DNA of 28,051 nt from an uncultured Asticcacaulis sp. (GTDB lineage: Bacteria > Pseudomonadota > Alphaproteobacteria > Caulobacterales > Caulobacteraceae), in NCBI GenBank assembly GCA_946482045.1, contig CAMLPZ010000018.1:1-28051 (forward strand). Direction: 5' to 3'. The translations under genes and the position numbers were made by a program. This document shows positions 7,000 to 14,700 of the stretch, in pieces. The notes beneath the pieces were generated by a model that saw nothing but the letters and a program-made list of their open reading frames with translations, made no database searches and was not told where the DNA came from. Numbering within the stretch: the stretch's first letter is position 1; every line of letters begins with the position of its first letter.

Positions 7000-8937
7000 C
7001 TACTTCTTCTCGGCCAGGATGGTGTCGAGCAGGGCCGGCTTGCCTGCGATGCGCTCCAGTTGCGGGTAACGATGCCCACCCGTATAGTTGATCGTATAGG
7101 TCTTGTAGGTCTTGCCACGCTTGATCAGCAGTTCGACCGGCTTGCCGTCGGCTTTCGCCGCGTCAGTGACCGCTGCCTTGAGGCCGTCGGCATCGAAGGC
7201 CTGGCCGTTGACGGCAACAACCGTCATGCCCTGCCCCAGTCCCGCCTTGAAGGCCGGGCTGTCCCAGAAGACGCTGGCGATATCTCCGGTCGCTGTCGTG
7301 ACCGAAAGCCCCATAGAGTAGCTGAGATCGACGATCTTGAGCTTCTTTTCACGCGCCTTGTACCAGTTGGTCGGCTGATCCTTGTAGACCAGCCGGTAAC
7401 CACCGCGTTCCAGGCCGTCGAGGAAGGTGCCGTCCGACGTCTCGGCGATCCGCGTCTTCAGGAAACCCGCCCAGTCGTAGGCGTAAACGCCATTAAGCGC
7501 GGCGACCACATCTTCGAAAGTATAGGGTTCCGGCGTGAACTGACCGTCCTTGACGCCGAAAAAGGCCGAGGCGAAATCATCGAGCGACTTCTTGTTGCCG
7601 GTCTTCTCACGGATCAGGGTGTCGGCGTCGAGCCAGACCAGCAGACCCACGCTGTAATAATCCTCATTGCGCTGCTGGCTGAGCCAGTTCTTGGGCGCGC
7701 GCGCCGAAATGATCGGATCGTTGGTGGTGTCGAGCACCGGCCGCCACTTCGAGCCGGCATAATTGTCATAAAGCGCCGCCGTCAGGGCCAGCGCTTCTTT
7801 CGTCATGTCCGGCGTGTACAGCCCAGAGCGCGCCGACAGCATGTAGCCCCAGTACTGCGTCTGGCCCTCATAGACCCACAACAGGCTGTTCTCCATTGGC
7901 TGGAGGAAGTCGGGCTTGTGCGAATCCGCCCCCCAGCGGAACTTGCCGTCCCACGAATGGGCGAATTCGTGTGCCAGCAGGTCACGACCGACATATTCGT
8001 TGGCCCAGTCGGTGAAATAGGCCGGCTCGTGACCATTTTCCGACGAACGATGATGCTCGAGGCCGATGTCGCCAAGCTCGTCCGACAAATGAAGCAGGAA
8101 ATCGTAGTGGTCGTAATGCTGGGACTTGAAGAGTTTCAGGCTCTGCGACACCAGCTTGCGGTGCATGGAGATCTGCTCGTCGGTCGCCGCCAGGTCGCCC
8201 GGCTTGTCGGCGAAGACGTTGAGACGCACCGGCGCCTTGCCTTGCGGAGTCAGGTCGATCAGCCGGTAGTGCTTGCCCGCGAACATCGGTGAATCGACGA
8301 AGGCGTCATAGGGCAAGGGCTTGAAGGCCACCGAACCGTCCGCGCCTTCCGACGCGACCTCCAGCGCCGAGGCGTGCTTCCAACCCTGCGGCAGCTTCAG
8401 CGACAGCTCGACCGGAATGCGGCTGGTGTAATAGCCCGCCGGATACATGGACAGGTTTTCCCACTGCAGGTTGGCCATGAGGTCGGTCACGACCACGCGC
8501 CCCGCCGTGGTGGTCATGGGCGTCAGGAAGTCGAACTCCGCCGTCACCTCGGTGACGCCTTCGGGCACGGTGACGTGGAAGGCCGTCATTTCCACCGGGT
8601 CGCGCAGCCAGGTCAGCGGCTTGCCGCCGGCCGAAAATCGGATATTGGCGATCTTGTCGGTCTGCGGGCGCGGCGCGTGCTTGCCGGGCAGCCAGCGCGG
8701 CATGACCAGGACAAAGTCACCGGCCTTGCTCACCGGCACGGTCTGGCGGACGCGCAGGACGCGCTGCTGGGTGTCGGTCGCGTCGACAAAGACCTTCAAC
8801 GTGCCCGGATAGGCGATATTCTGTGACGCCGGAATGGGTTGGACCGCCGGAGCCTGGGCAAATGCATGGGAGGCCAAAAACTGCGAAGAAAGACAGGCGG
8901 CCAGCGCGGCGGCGCTGACGAAGCTGAGAAGACGCAT
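7000..8937 (-). CDS. M61 family zinc metallopeptidase (glycyl-aminopeptidase type) with PDZ domain
   Basis: A 645-residue exported peptidase. The N-terminus (1-27, ending HAFA before QAP) is a Sec signal peptide, so it acts in the periplasm or outside. After an N-terminal beta domain comes the conserved GLEHHRSS (about 292-299), then the zinc site HEFAH (323-327) with the third ligand Glu357 in WVYEGQTQYWG. These are the hallmarks of the M61 catalytic domain. A PDZ domain follows at about 535-615 (VFWDSPAFKAGLGQGMTVVA), which usually binds peptide ends. M61 enzymes of this type release N-terminal Gly or Ala; the substrate here is unknown. The ATG at 8937 has an AAGGA ribosome site eight bases upstream. 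It stands as a single transcription unit, ending in strong hairpins at 6932-6992. Confidence 0.92.
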   Translation of the reverse strand: MRLLSFVSAAALAACLSSQFLASHAFAQAPAVQPIPASQNIAYPGTLKVFVDATDTQQRVLRVRQTVPVSKAGDFVLVMPRWLPGKHAPRPQTDKIANIRFSAGGKPLTWLRDPVEMTAFHVTVPEGVTEVTAEFDFLTPMTTTAGRVVVTDLMANLQWENLSMYPAGYYTSRIPVELSLKLPQGWKHASALEVASEGADGSVAFKPLPYDAFVDSPMFAGKHYRLIDLTPQGKAPVRLNVFADKPGDLAATDEQISMHRKLVSQSLKLFKSQHYDHYDFLLHLSDELGDIGLEHHRSSENGHEPAYFTDWANEYVGRDLLAHEFAHSWDGKFRWGADSHKPDFLQPMENSLLWVYEGQTQYWGYMLSARSGLYTPDMTKEALALTAALYDNYAGSKWRPVLDTTNDPIISARAPKNWLSQQRNEDYYSVGLLVWLDADTLIREKTGNKKSLDDFASAFFGVKDGQFTPEPYTFEDVVAALNGVYAYDWAGFLKTRIAETSDGTFLDGLERGGYRLVYKDQPTNWYKAREKKLKIVDLSYSMGLSVTTATGDIASVFWDSPAFKAGLGQGMTVVAVNGQAFDADGLKAAVTDAAKADGKPVELLIKRGKTYKTYTINYTGGHRYPQLERIAGKPALLDTILAEKK

Positions 8938-9025
8938 GAAATATCCTTGGGTACGCGATCAGGTGCGGCAGCCAAGCCCAGATTGTCACGATTGTAAAGA
9001 TAGAAACAACATCCGCCGCGGTCGG

Positions 9026-9595
9026 TTACTTGCGGTAGCTCGCCAAGACCGTCTGGAAGACCGGGAGGAATTCGTCACGCACCGCCTCTGAGCGGGCGCC
9101 AAGGATGAAGACGAGGTAGTATTTCACGCCGTCGCCGTCGACTTCCTCCCCATAGGCGGCAATCTCCCATAAGCCACCGGTGTCCGCCGGAGCCGGGTCG
9201 AAAATACGGCTTCGTAGCACCTGCCCGTCCGCGGTAACGAAGTCGGCGCCGGCGCGAACCCTGAGGCCCGGGTGGGCGCGCTCGAAAGTCGCCTGATCGT
9301 CGGCCATGAAGCCTGCCACCGTCATGGCTTGCCCTTTCAGCGACTGGGCATTGGCGTAGATGAAGACATCGTCGCGGCCGTCCCTGGGCACCAGAAAGGC
9401 GACATTGTAAGCCTGGCTGAGGCGGGTGTCCTGCTTCCATTTCGCCGGCGGAGCCAGCCTGGGCCACCAACGCAGGCACAGGCCGTCGCACTTGGGATTA
9501 TCGAGCAAGGTGGTCTTGATGATTTCAGCGGATGCGCCGGAGGGCGCAGCCAACACGACCATCCCCATCACCGCCGAAACGATCGCGCGTTTCAT
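9026..9595 (-). CDS. Secreted hypothetical protein, 189 residues
   Basis: I do not recognise the family. The N-terminus MKRAIVSAVMGMVVLAAPSG followed by ASAE is a convincing Sec signal peptide cut near residue 23. The mature part has a close cysteine pair in NPKCDGLCLRWWP (about 34-46), likely a disulfide. A mixed alpha/beta body follows, including FIYANAQSL and YYLVFILGARSEAVRDEFLP. It ends cleanly with a short helix VLASYRK. Start ATG at 9595 is preceded by a G-rich stretch (GGGGGCTTCGG). It lies 73 bp downstream of the pirin gene and 88 bp upstream of the M61 gene on the same strand; spacing leaves operon membership open. A periplasmic role is likely, function unknown. Confidence 0.75.
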   Translation of the reverse strand: MKRAIVSAVMGMVVLAAPSGASAEIIKTTLLDNPKCDGLCLRWWPRLAPPAKWKQDTRLSQAYNVAFLVPRDGRDDVFIYANAQSLKGQAMTVAGFMADDQATFERAHPGLRVRAGADFVTADGQVLRSRIFDPAPADTGGLWEIAAYGEEVDGDGVKYYLVFILGARSEAVRDEFLPVFQTVLASYRK

Positions 9596-9668
9596 GCCGA
9601 AGCCCCCGAGCCTGCCAACGCCATACCCGTGTTCACAGTAACACAGTTATGAGCCTTGACCAGACCGC

Positions 9669-10553
9669 CTATTCCGGCAGGGGAATGAATTCGACCTCGT
9701 CGCCCGGGACCCTGGCGAAGCGCTGCGCCTTCCAGTCCTCCTTGGCCTTTTCGATGCGCGCCGGATCGGACGAGACGAAGTTCCAGTAAAGATGCCGCTC
9801 GCTCAACGGCTCGCCGCCGATAATGACGAAATGGGCGTCTTCGCCGGCCTGTATCTTGACTTCGACGCCTGGCGTCAGGACGACCATGGTGTGGGCAGGA
9901 ACGCGCAGCCGATCGATTGTGACCTCGCCGTCGCAGACATAGAGCGCGCGCTCCTGAACCGTATCGGGTGCTTCCACCACGTGGCCGGCCTTGAGGCGGA
10001 CCTCGACATAAAGCGTCTTCGCATAGGTCTTGACCGGCGACGTCACGCCGTAGGCGCCGCCCATCATGACGCGGATACTGGCGCCATTGTCTTCGACACT
10101 GGGAATGACTTCGGAGGGGTAGTGATAGAAGGCCGGATCGATCTCCTCATCGGCTTCCGGCAGGGCCAGCCACAGCTGCAGCCCGTCGAGATTACGCTTC
10201 TGCTTCAGCGCCTCGTCCTCTTCACGCTCCGAATGGACGATGCCCTTGCCCGCCACCATCAGATTGATGTCGCCGGGCGAGATGACCGAACGCGTCCCCA
10301 AACTGTCGCGATGCAGGATATTGCCTTCGAACAGGTAGGTGACGGTCGCCAGGTTGATATGTGGATGTGGCCGGACATTGACCCCGATGCCCGGCTGGAA
10401 GACCGCCGGCCCCATGTGGTCGAAGAATATCCAGGGTCCCACCATGCGCCGCTTGGCAAACGGCAGCAGGCGGCGGACGTGAAAGCCGCCCAGGTCCTTT
10501 TCCCGCGGCGGGATGACCATCGAAATCGAGACAGGCAGTTCCAATTCACGCAT
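9669..10553 (-). CDS. Pirin family protein
   Basis: A 294-residue bicupin of the pirin family, cytosolic, metal-binding; some members act as quercetin dioxygenases, others regulate transcription or central metabolism. The N-terminal cupin carries the metal ligands His63 and His65 in RPHPHINLATVTYLFEG, and His107 and Glu109 in GKGIVHSERE, all in their expected places. The C-terminal cupin (about 170-260) ends with the family phrase IIGGEPLSERHLYWNFVSSD. Length is normal. The ATG at 10553 has a CGGAGA ribosome site, only 25 bp after the stop of the preceding secreted-protein gene, so the two are probably one operon. Family sure; the reaction it performs here is unknown. Confidence 0.93.
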   Translation of the reverse strand: MRELELPVSISMVIPPREKDLGGFHVRRLLPFAKRRMVGPWIFFDHMGPAVFQPGIGVNVRPHPHINLATVTYLFEGNILHRDSLGTRSVISPGDINLMVAGKGIVHSEREEDEALKQKRNLDGLQLWLALPEADEEIDPAFYHYPSEVIPSVEDNGASIRVMMGGAYGVTSPVKTYAKTLYVEVRLKAGHVVEAPDTVQERALYVCDGEVTIDRLRVPAHTMVVLTPGVEVKIQAGEDAHFVIIGGEPLSERHLYWNFVSSDPARIEKAKEDWKAQRFARVPGDEVEFIPLPE

Positions 10554-10578
10554 TCAAAGTCTCCGGGAATTACTGGTG

Positions 10579-11259
10579 CTATCTGCGGCGCTTGCGGCGC
10601 GCTGTCTTCTTGCTCTTGACCGGTGCGGCGGCCTTGGGTGCCTCTTCGGCGGCGGCAGCCTGCGGGGGTGCGGCAGGCGCAGCGGCGACTGGCATTGGCA
10701 GAAGCTCGACGGTCTGTTGAAGCGCGATATCGCGCTGGGAGAAGCGGTCGCGCAGCGTTGCCTGGATTGTGTAAACGCCCGGCTTGTCCGCCGGCTCGAA
10801 GGTCACGACCGGCACGCGGTCGCGGTTGTCGAACACGCCCCTCCCCTGGCCGACATTGCCCAGCCAAACCGGCAGGTCCTTGTAGTCGCTGTTGGCGTAG
10901 ATGGTGCCATCCGGCGCCAGGATCTTAAGATCCATCGTCACCTTGCCGACCGAATTAAGGTCTGCGGCAGGCCCGGTGAACAGCACCTTGATGGCCAGCT
11001 TGGCGCCCGGTTCGGCGCGGGCGACGCGACTCAGGCTGCGGTTGGCGGTCGACGGCTTGTTGAATTCCGCCAGCTCGGTTTCGGGAATGACGATCAGTAT
11101 GGCCGAAAACGGCCCGTTGCGGTCGGGAAAGCCGGCACCGGCATCGTAGCTGGTGGTCGATGTGGCATTGGGAACGGCAATGGTCGGGGTTTGCGCCGAC
11201 GCCAGACTTGCCGCCACCCACATGCTGACTACGCCCGTGACAACAAGGCTTCTCGTCAT
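10579..11259 (-). CDS. Secreted hypothetical protein with Ala/Pro linker and basic tail
   Basis: Family not recognised. The first 22 residues (ending SLASA before QTP) form a Sec signal peptide. The middle (about 45-175) looks like a beta-sandwich, with strands such as AKLAIKVLFTGPA, KVTMDLKILAPDG and VPVVTFEPADKPGVYTIQAT. The phrase pattern recalls domains that describe binding or structural modules in the periplasm. From about 185 the chain becomes Ala/Pro-rich low complexity and ends in a very basic run KSKKTARRKRRR, which could bind nucleic acid, lipopolysaccharide or peptidoglycan. The ATG at 11259 follows a strong GGGGAAGAGGG. It is the first gene of a likely two-gene unit with the pirin gene 25 bp downstream; that link is the only hint to its role. 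Confidence 0.75.
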   Translation of the reverse strand: MTRSLVVTGVVSMWVAASLASAQTPTIAVPNATSTTSYDAGAGFPDRNGPFSAILIVIPETELAEFNKPSTANRSLSRVARAEPGAKLAIKVLFTGPAADLNSVGKVTMDLKILAPDGTIYANSDYKDLPVWLGNVGQGRGVFDNRDRVPVVTFEPADKPGVYTIQATLRDRFSQRDIALQQTVELLPMPVAAAPAAPPQAAAAEEAPKAAAPVKSKKTARRKRRR

Positions 11260-11356
11260 GCCCTCTTCCCCTTGAATATGTACATCTTATGTCACGCCGC
11301 ACTGCAACATGACAACAAAAAGAATCCATATCCGCGCGACGGACATGAAGGCACAC

Positions 11357-11390
11357 AAAAAAAACCCGTGTCCGCCGGAACGGACACGGG
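11357..11390 (-). terminator. Intrinsic terminator of the porin gene
   Basis: CCCGTGTCCG (11365-11374) pairs perfectly with CGGACACGGG (11381-11390) around a 6-base loop. On the minus strand the stem is followed by eight T residues (A-run 11357-11364 on plus). It starts about 25 bases after the porin stop codon at 11416, a textbook rho-independent terminator. Confidence 0.93.
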
Positions 11391-11415
11391 TGAGGCACCA
11401 GGGAGGAACTAAACG

Positions 11416-12654
11416 CTAGAGCTTGTATTGCAGCATGATCCAGGTCTTGGTCCGCGACGCGGGCGCAGCCGAAATGCCGCGATCGAAATCGGCGTGCTTC
11501 AGCATCACGCTCAGCTTGGGCGTCAGCGCCGCCTGAGCGACGATATCCAGTTCCTTGCCAAGGTCCTGATTGAGCCGCACGGAATTATAGTCGTGATAGT
11601 AGAGGCTGATCACGGGCTTGAACTTCACCGGCACATTGACGCTGACATTGAGGGTCAGGTCATCGATGCCGTTGGCGAAGGCCTGGTGGCCTCCGGTGCC
11701 GGAAAAAGCGTCGGCAAAGCCCTGGAACGGGTGCGCCGAGTTGATCGGCGTAATGAAGCCTACCGTGCCGTTGCCGCCGAGACGCTCGAAATTGACCCGC
11801 GCGGTAAAAAGCTTCCAGGCAGCGGACACCTCGACCATGGTCTCGTCGAGCGTAAAGTCCTGCGGGTTGTCGCCCGCGTCGCTTTCGCGGGCGTGCTGGG
11901 CGATATAGCCCCACGTGACATTGCCAGCCTTGCGGCTACCGGTGGCGCGCAGGCCGGCAATATTGACCGAAGAGGCGCGCGCATTGTTGATATCGGCGGT
12001 CGTGGGCGCATCGGCGTCGCTTTCGAACTGAAGCGCATAGACAAAGCCGGTCAGCTTCAGCGCCGGGTTAAATGCGTAGCTGGCGTTGAGCAGCCAGCTG
12101 TCGGAATTCCAGTCCTTTTCGTCTCCGACGACGCGGTTGACGCGCGAAACATAGGCGGCGGTCAGGCTGGCCTTACCCTTTGCCGTATCGAAGCGCGCGC
12201 CGTCGAAGGTCTGTTCGTCCTGCCGCCAGCCGCTGTTGCCGACAAAACGGCCATCATCGAGCACGATACGCTGCCGGCCGAGCGTCACGGCGGTCTGCTT
12301 CGACGGCGCCCAGCGCACCTGGGCGCGGTTGATCTCGGTCACTTCCGGATCGGTCACGCCAGGATAAGCCGTCCGGCCGTTCAGACCGGAATTGTAGCGC
12401 CCGGTAAAGGCGTGGACGCTGTCGGCCTCGATCAGGACGGAGATGCCATGAGCTTCGCCGCTTTCCCAGCCGATGCGGTTGCGCCAGGTCAGGGCCTCGG
12501 CATCGTTGGCAAAGCCGGCCTGCGTGACCTGTTCGGAGCGCAGGCTCGATTCCCAGATCGGTTTGGACTTGGTGAGGAAGGTGTTTTCGGCGTGAGCCGA
12601 GCCGGAGGCGGCAATGGCCGTCAGCGCCAGAATGGAAACGCATGGCGTGCGCAT
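11416..12654 (-). CDS. Alginate-export-type outer-membrane porin
   Basis: A 412-residue outer-membrane beta-barrel. The N-terminus MRTPCVSILALTAIAASGSA ending AHA before ENTF is a Sec signal peptide (22 residues). The mature chain alternates strands throughout and contains LGRQRIVLDDGRFVGNSGWR followed by QDEQTFDGAR, typical of the alginate-export/porin family, and the later HPFQGFADAF element near the constriction. It ends in KTWIMLQYKL, a plausible last strand. I place the start at the ATG at 12654, which has an AGGGG ribosome site. The frame stays open to 12822, but that extension runs through the previous gene's terminator and has no signal peptide at its front. It follows the CPA2 antiporter gene but is insulated by that terminator. 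The substrate (anionic saccharide or other small molecule) is not deducible. Confidence 0.88.
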   Translation of the reverse strand: MRTPCVSILALTAIAASGSAHAENTFLTKSKPIWESSLRSEQVTQAGFANDAEALTWRNRIGWESGEAHGISVLIEADSVHAFTGRYNSGLNGRTAYPGVTDPEVTEINRAQVRWAPSKQTAVTLGRQRIVLDDGRFVGNSGWRQDEQTFDGARFDTAKGKASLTAAYVSRVNRVVGDEKDWNSDSWLLNASYAFNPALKLTGFVYALQFESDADAPTTADINNARASSVNIAGLRATGSRKAGNVTWGYIAQHARESDAGDNPQDFTLDETMVEVSAAWKLFTARVNFERLGGNGTVGFITPINSAHPFQGFADAFSGTGGHQAFANGIDDLTLNVSVNVPVKFKPVISLYYHDYNSVRLNQDLGKELDIVAQAALTPKLSVMLKHADFDRGISAAPASRTKTWIMLQYKL

Positions 12655-12726
12655 CTTGATCCCCTGAATTTGGCGCGCAGAGAGGCTTACGCGACAAACG
12701 CGCCAGAAAATTTGAGTTGTTCGGAT

Positions 12727-12764
12727 AAAAAAGGCCGGGCTGCCCTTAGGGAAGCAGCCCGGCC
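12727..12764 (-). terminator. Intrinsic terminator of the CPA2 antiporter gene
   Basis: GGCCGGGCTGC (12733-12743) pairs perfectly with GCAGCCCGGCC (12754-12764), 10-base loop. On the minus strand six T residues follow (A-run 12727-12732). It begins 11 bases beyond the antiporter stop at 12776, and separates this gene from the porin gene. Confidence 0.93.
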
Positions 12765-12775
12765 GGGGCCTCAAA

Positions 12776-14161
12776 TCAGGCGGCGCTGTTGTCGGGCACC
12801 GCGCCCAGCTCACCGCTTTCACGCGCCTTCTTGCCGTAGACCAGCTCGAAGACCGGCGACGCCATGACTGTCGTGACGATGGCCATCAGGACCAGCATGG
12901 CGAACAGCGGCAGGCCGATAATGCCCTTCTGCAGGCCGATATTGATGATGATCAGTTCCATCAGGCCGCGCGAGTTCATCAGGGCGCCGATGCCCAAAGC
13001 CGTGCGGTTGTCCTCGCCGCTGATGCGGGCGGCGGCGTAGCAGGCGCCGAACTTGGCGGCGACCGAGACGGCCAGGATAACCAGGGCGACCAGCAGCATC
13101 GACCACGAATTGACCATGTCCATGCGGGTGTTCAGGCCCGAATAGGTGAAGAACATCGGCAGAAGCACGATCACGGCGAACGGCTCGACCTTCTTCTTCA
13201 GTTCCTCGACGAACTTGCCGCGCGGCATGGCCGTGCCCAGGATGAAGCCGCCGAAGATGGCGTGGATGCCGACGGCGTCCATGACGAAGGCCGACAAGAA
13301 AAAGCAGATCATGGTGATGGCCAGGACGGTGTGGCTCATCTCGCCCTTTTCCTCGACCATGCGGCCAAGCGGCGCCAGCAGCTTGCGGCCGAACAGCACG
13401 ACGAAGAGCGCGAACGAGATACCGCCGACAATGGCCAGGACGGCAACGCCCGGACCGGCGCCGAAGGTCGCCAGAACGACCGCCAGGACGCACCACGAAA
13501 TGGCGTCATCAAACGCACCGGCCGTCAGAGACAGCGTGCCCAGCGACGAATTGGCAAGGCCGCGTTCGTTGATGATGCGCGCCAGCATCGGGAAGGCGGT
13601 CAGGGCGATACAGGCGCCCATGAACAGGGTGGCGGCGAACTGCGAGATACCCGGCGTGAACAGGCCCGGCACGGTCAGCAGCCAGGGCGTGATCAGGATG
13701 GCGAAGGCGAACGGCGCGGAAATCCCGGCCAGCGAGACCAGCATGGCGCTCTTGCCCTTGCTGGCGAAGTGGTCGCCGCGGAAAGTGCAGCCCACCATGA
13801 ACATGTAGAGGCCGACGCCGAACTGCGCGCCGGTATAGAGCACGCTCTTCATTTCCTTGGGAAAGATGGCGGCCTGGATTTCCGGCGCCAGCAGGCCGAA
13901 CAGCGATGGCCCGAGTACGACACCCGCGATCATCTCGCCGACGACCTGCGGCTGGTGCAGCAGCTTCTGCCCCAGCCAGCCGACGACGCGGCAGGTGATG
14001 ATGATCACCGCCAGTTGCAGGAAAAAGTGAATCGAATAGTCGCCCGGCGCATAGAGCTTGGTGACGCCATCGGGCCCGAGGGCGCCGTGGGGTGACAACA
14101 CATTGGTGATTTCGTGAACGGTGCTTTCCCATATGTTGGGCGCCGTCGATGCGGTAAACAT
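12776..14161 (-). CDS. Cation:proton antiporter, CPA2 (Kef/NapA-like) family
   Basis: A 461-residue inner-membrane antiporter exchanging Na+ or K+ for H+. About 12 helices are visible. Key family signatures: QPQVVGEMIAGVVLGPSLFG in the first core repeat, the ion-binding Asp pair in the helix TAGAFDDAISW, and NSRGLMELIIINIGL near the end. It has no C-terminal RCK/TrkA domain, so it is of the short type. The ATG at 14161 is favoured because GGGAGGA lies eight bases upstream; the in-frame ATG at 14182 has no such site and overlaps it. The gene diverges from the toxin-antitoxin pair across 218 bp and ends in a strong terminator. Ion specificity cannot be read from the sequence. Confidence 0.92.
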   Translation of the reverse strand: MFTASTAPNIWESTVHEITNVLSPHGALGPDGVTKLYAPGDYSIHFFLQLAVIIITCRVVGWLGQKLLHQPQVVGEMIAGVVLGPSLFGLLAPEIQAAIFPKEMKSVLYTGAQFGVGLYMFMVGCTFRGDHFASKGKSAMLVSLAGISAPFAFAILITPWLLTVPGLFTPGISQFAATLFMGACIALTAFPMLARIINERGLANSSLGTLSLTAGAFDDAISWCVLAVVLATFGAGPGVAVLAIVGGISFALFVVLFGRKLLAPLGRMVEEKGEMSHTVLAITMICFFLSAFVMDAVGIHAIFGGFILGTAMPRGKFVEELKKKVEPFAVIVLLPMFFTYSGLNTRMDMVNSWSMLLVALVILAVSVAAKFGACYAAARISGEDNRTALGIGALMNSRGLMELIIINIGLQKGIIGLPLFAMLVLMAIVTTVMASPVFELVYGKKARESGELGAVPDNSAA

Positions 14162-14324
14162 GTATCCTCCCGGACTATGCAATTTCGAAAAACGGACTTT
14201 TTTCGCCGTCTTGGTCCGAAGCTATTGTCGATATTCGCGTTATGGCAAGCGTAAATTTTCCATAAGGACGGATATCAACCTGTTTATTTTACTTAGGAAA
14301 ATTTCTGTTGCGTAGCGACAACAC

Positions 14325-14376
14325 TGTAGTAATGTAGAAACATAATTAAGGCCACTAATTGTAGAAATGTAGAATC
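14325..14376 (+). promoter_or_regulatory. Tandem operator-like repeats and -10 box before the antitoxin gene
   Basis: Two 17-base near-identical copies, TGTAGTAATGTAGAAAC (14325-14341) and TGTAGAAATGTAGAATC (14360-14376), each contain two TGTAG units eight bases apart, so TGTAG recurs at 14325, 14333, 14360 and 14368. Between them CATAAT (14341-14346) matches the -10 consensus at five of six positions; no good -35 is visible. A separate palindrome TGTTGCG/CG(A)CAACA lies at 14306-14323. Autorepression by the antitoxin is the usual pattern for Phd/YefM systems; binding here is inferred. Confidence 0.55.
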
Positions 14377-14379
14377 AAA

Positions 14380-14634
14380 ATGAGCACCATGACCAGCCGC
14401 GAATTCAACCAGGATGTCGGCAGGGCCAAACGCGATGCACGGCTGGAACCCGTCTTCGTCACCGATCGCGGCCGGCCGACCCACGTGCTGATGAGTTTCG
14501 ACGCCTTCCGCCAGATAACCGGACGGACGGAATCGATCGTCGACCTGCTGGCCATGCCGGAGCCTGAGGCGGAAGCCGTCGATTTCGACGCCGCGCGCGG
14601 TGGCAGCTGGGACCGCCGTGAGGAAGGGTTTTAG
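14380..14634 (+). CDS. Phd/YefM family antitoxin
   Basis: An 84-residue antitoxin. The N-terminal half, MTSREFNQDVGRAKRDARLE and then PVFVTDRGRPTHVLMSFDAF, is the Phd/YefM DNA-binding fold, which usually represses its own operon. The C-terminal third (about 50-84), acidic and Glu/Asp-rich with WDRREEGF at the end, should wrap around and block the toxin. Start is the ATG at 14380, or 14389; neither has a good Shine-Dalgarno, so weak initiation or a leaderless-like transcript is possible. The partner PIN toxin gene begins 66 bp downstream, an unusually long gap that is filled by a palindromic repeat. Two tandem TGTAG repeats sit just upstream. Confidence 0.88.
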   Translation: MSTMTSREFNQDVGRAKRDARLEPVFVTDRGRPTHVLMSFDAFRQITGRTESIVDLLAMPEPEAEAVDFDAARGGSWDRREEGF

Positions 14635-14649
14635 ATTTCTCAGTGGGTC

Positions 14650-14694
14650 GCATGCTTGACCCGAAAAACCGGTTTCCACTTTTTCGGAGCATGC
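14650..14694 (+). repeat. Palindromic repeat, member 2, carrying the toxin's ribosome-binding site
   Basis: GCATGCT (14650-14656) pairs with AGCATGC (14688-14694); CCGAAAAA (14661-14668) pairs with TTTTTCGG (14680-14687); bases 14657-14660 bulge out; the 11-base loop is CCGGTTTCCAC (14669-14679). The only good Shine-Dalgarno for the toxin, GGAG at 14686-14689, lies wholly within the right side of the stem, 11 bases before the ATG. It shares loop and bulge layout with the element at 6863-6906. Confidence 0.75.
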
Positions 14695-14700
14695 TCCCGT

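Noticed and set aside
6985..8292. Open frame of 435 codons opposite the M61 peptidase
   Set aside because: Antisense to a clear metallopeptidase, with a composition typical of reverse-strand codon bias.
12655..12822. N-terminal extension of the porin to an upstream start
   Set aside because: It would cover the CPA2 terminator and the end of that gene, and would bury the signal peptide; the ATG at 12654 has its own ribosome site.
11428..12867. Open frame of 479 codons on the plus strand opposite the porin gene
   Set aside because: Antisense shadow of the porin; crosses two intrinsic terminators and has no ribosome site or recognisable domain.
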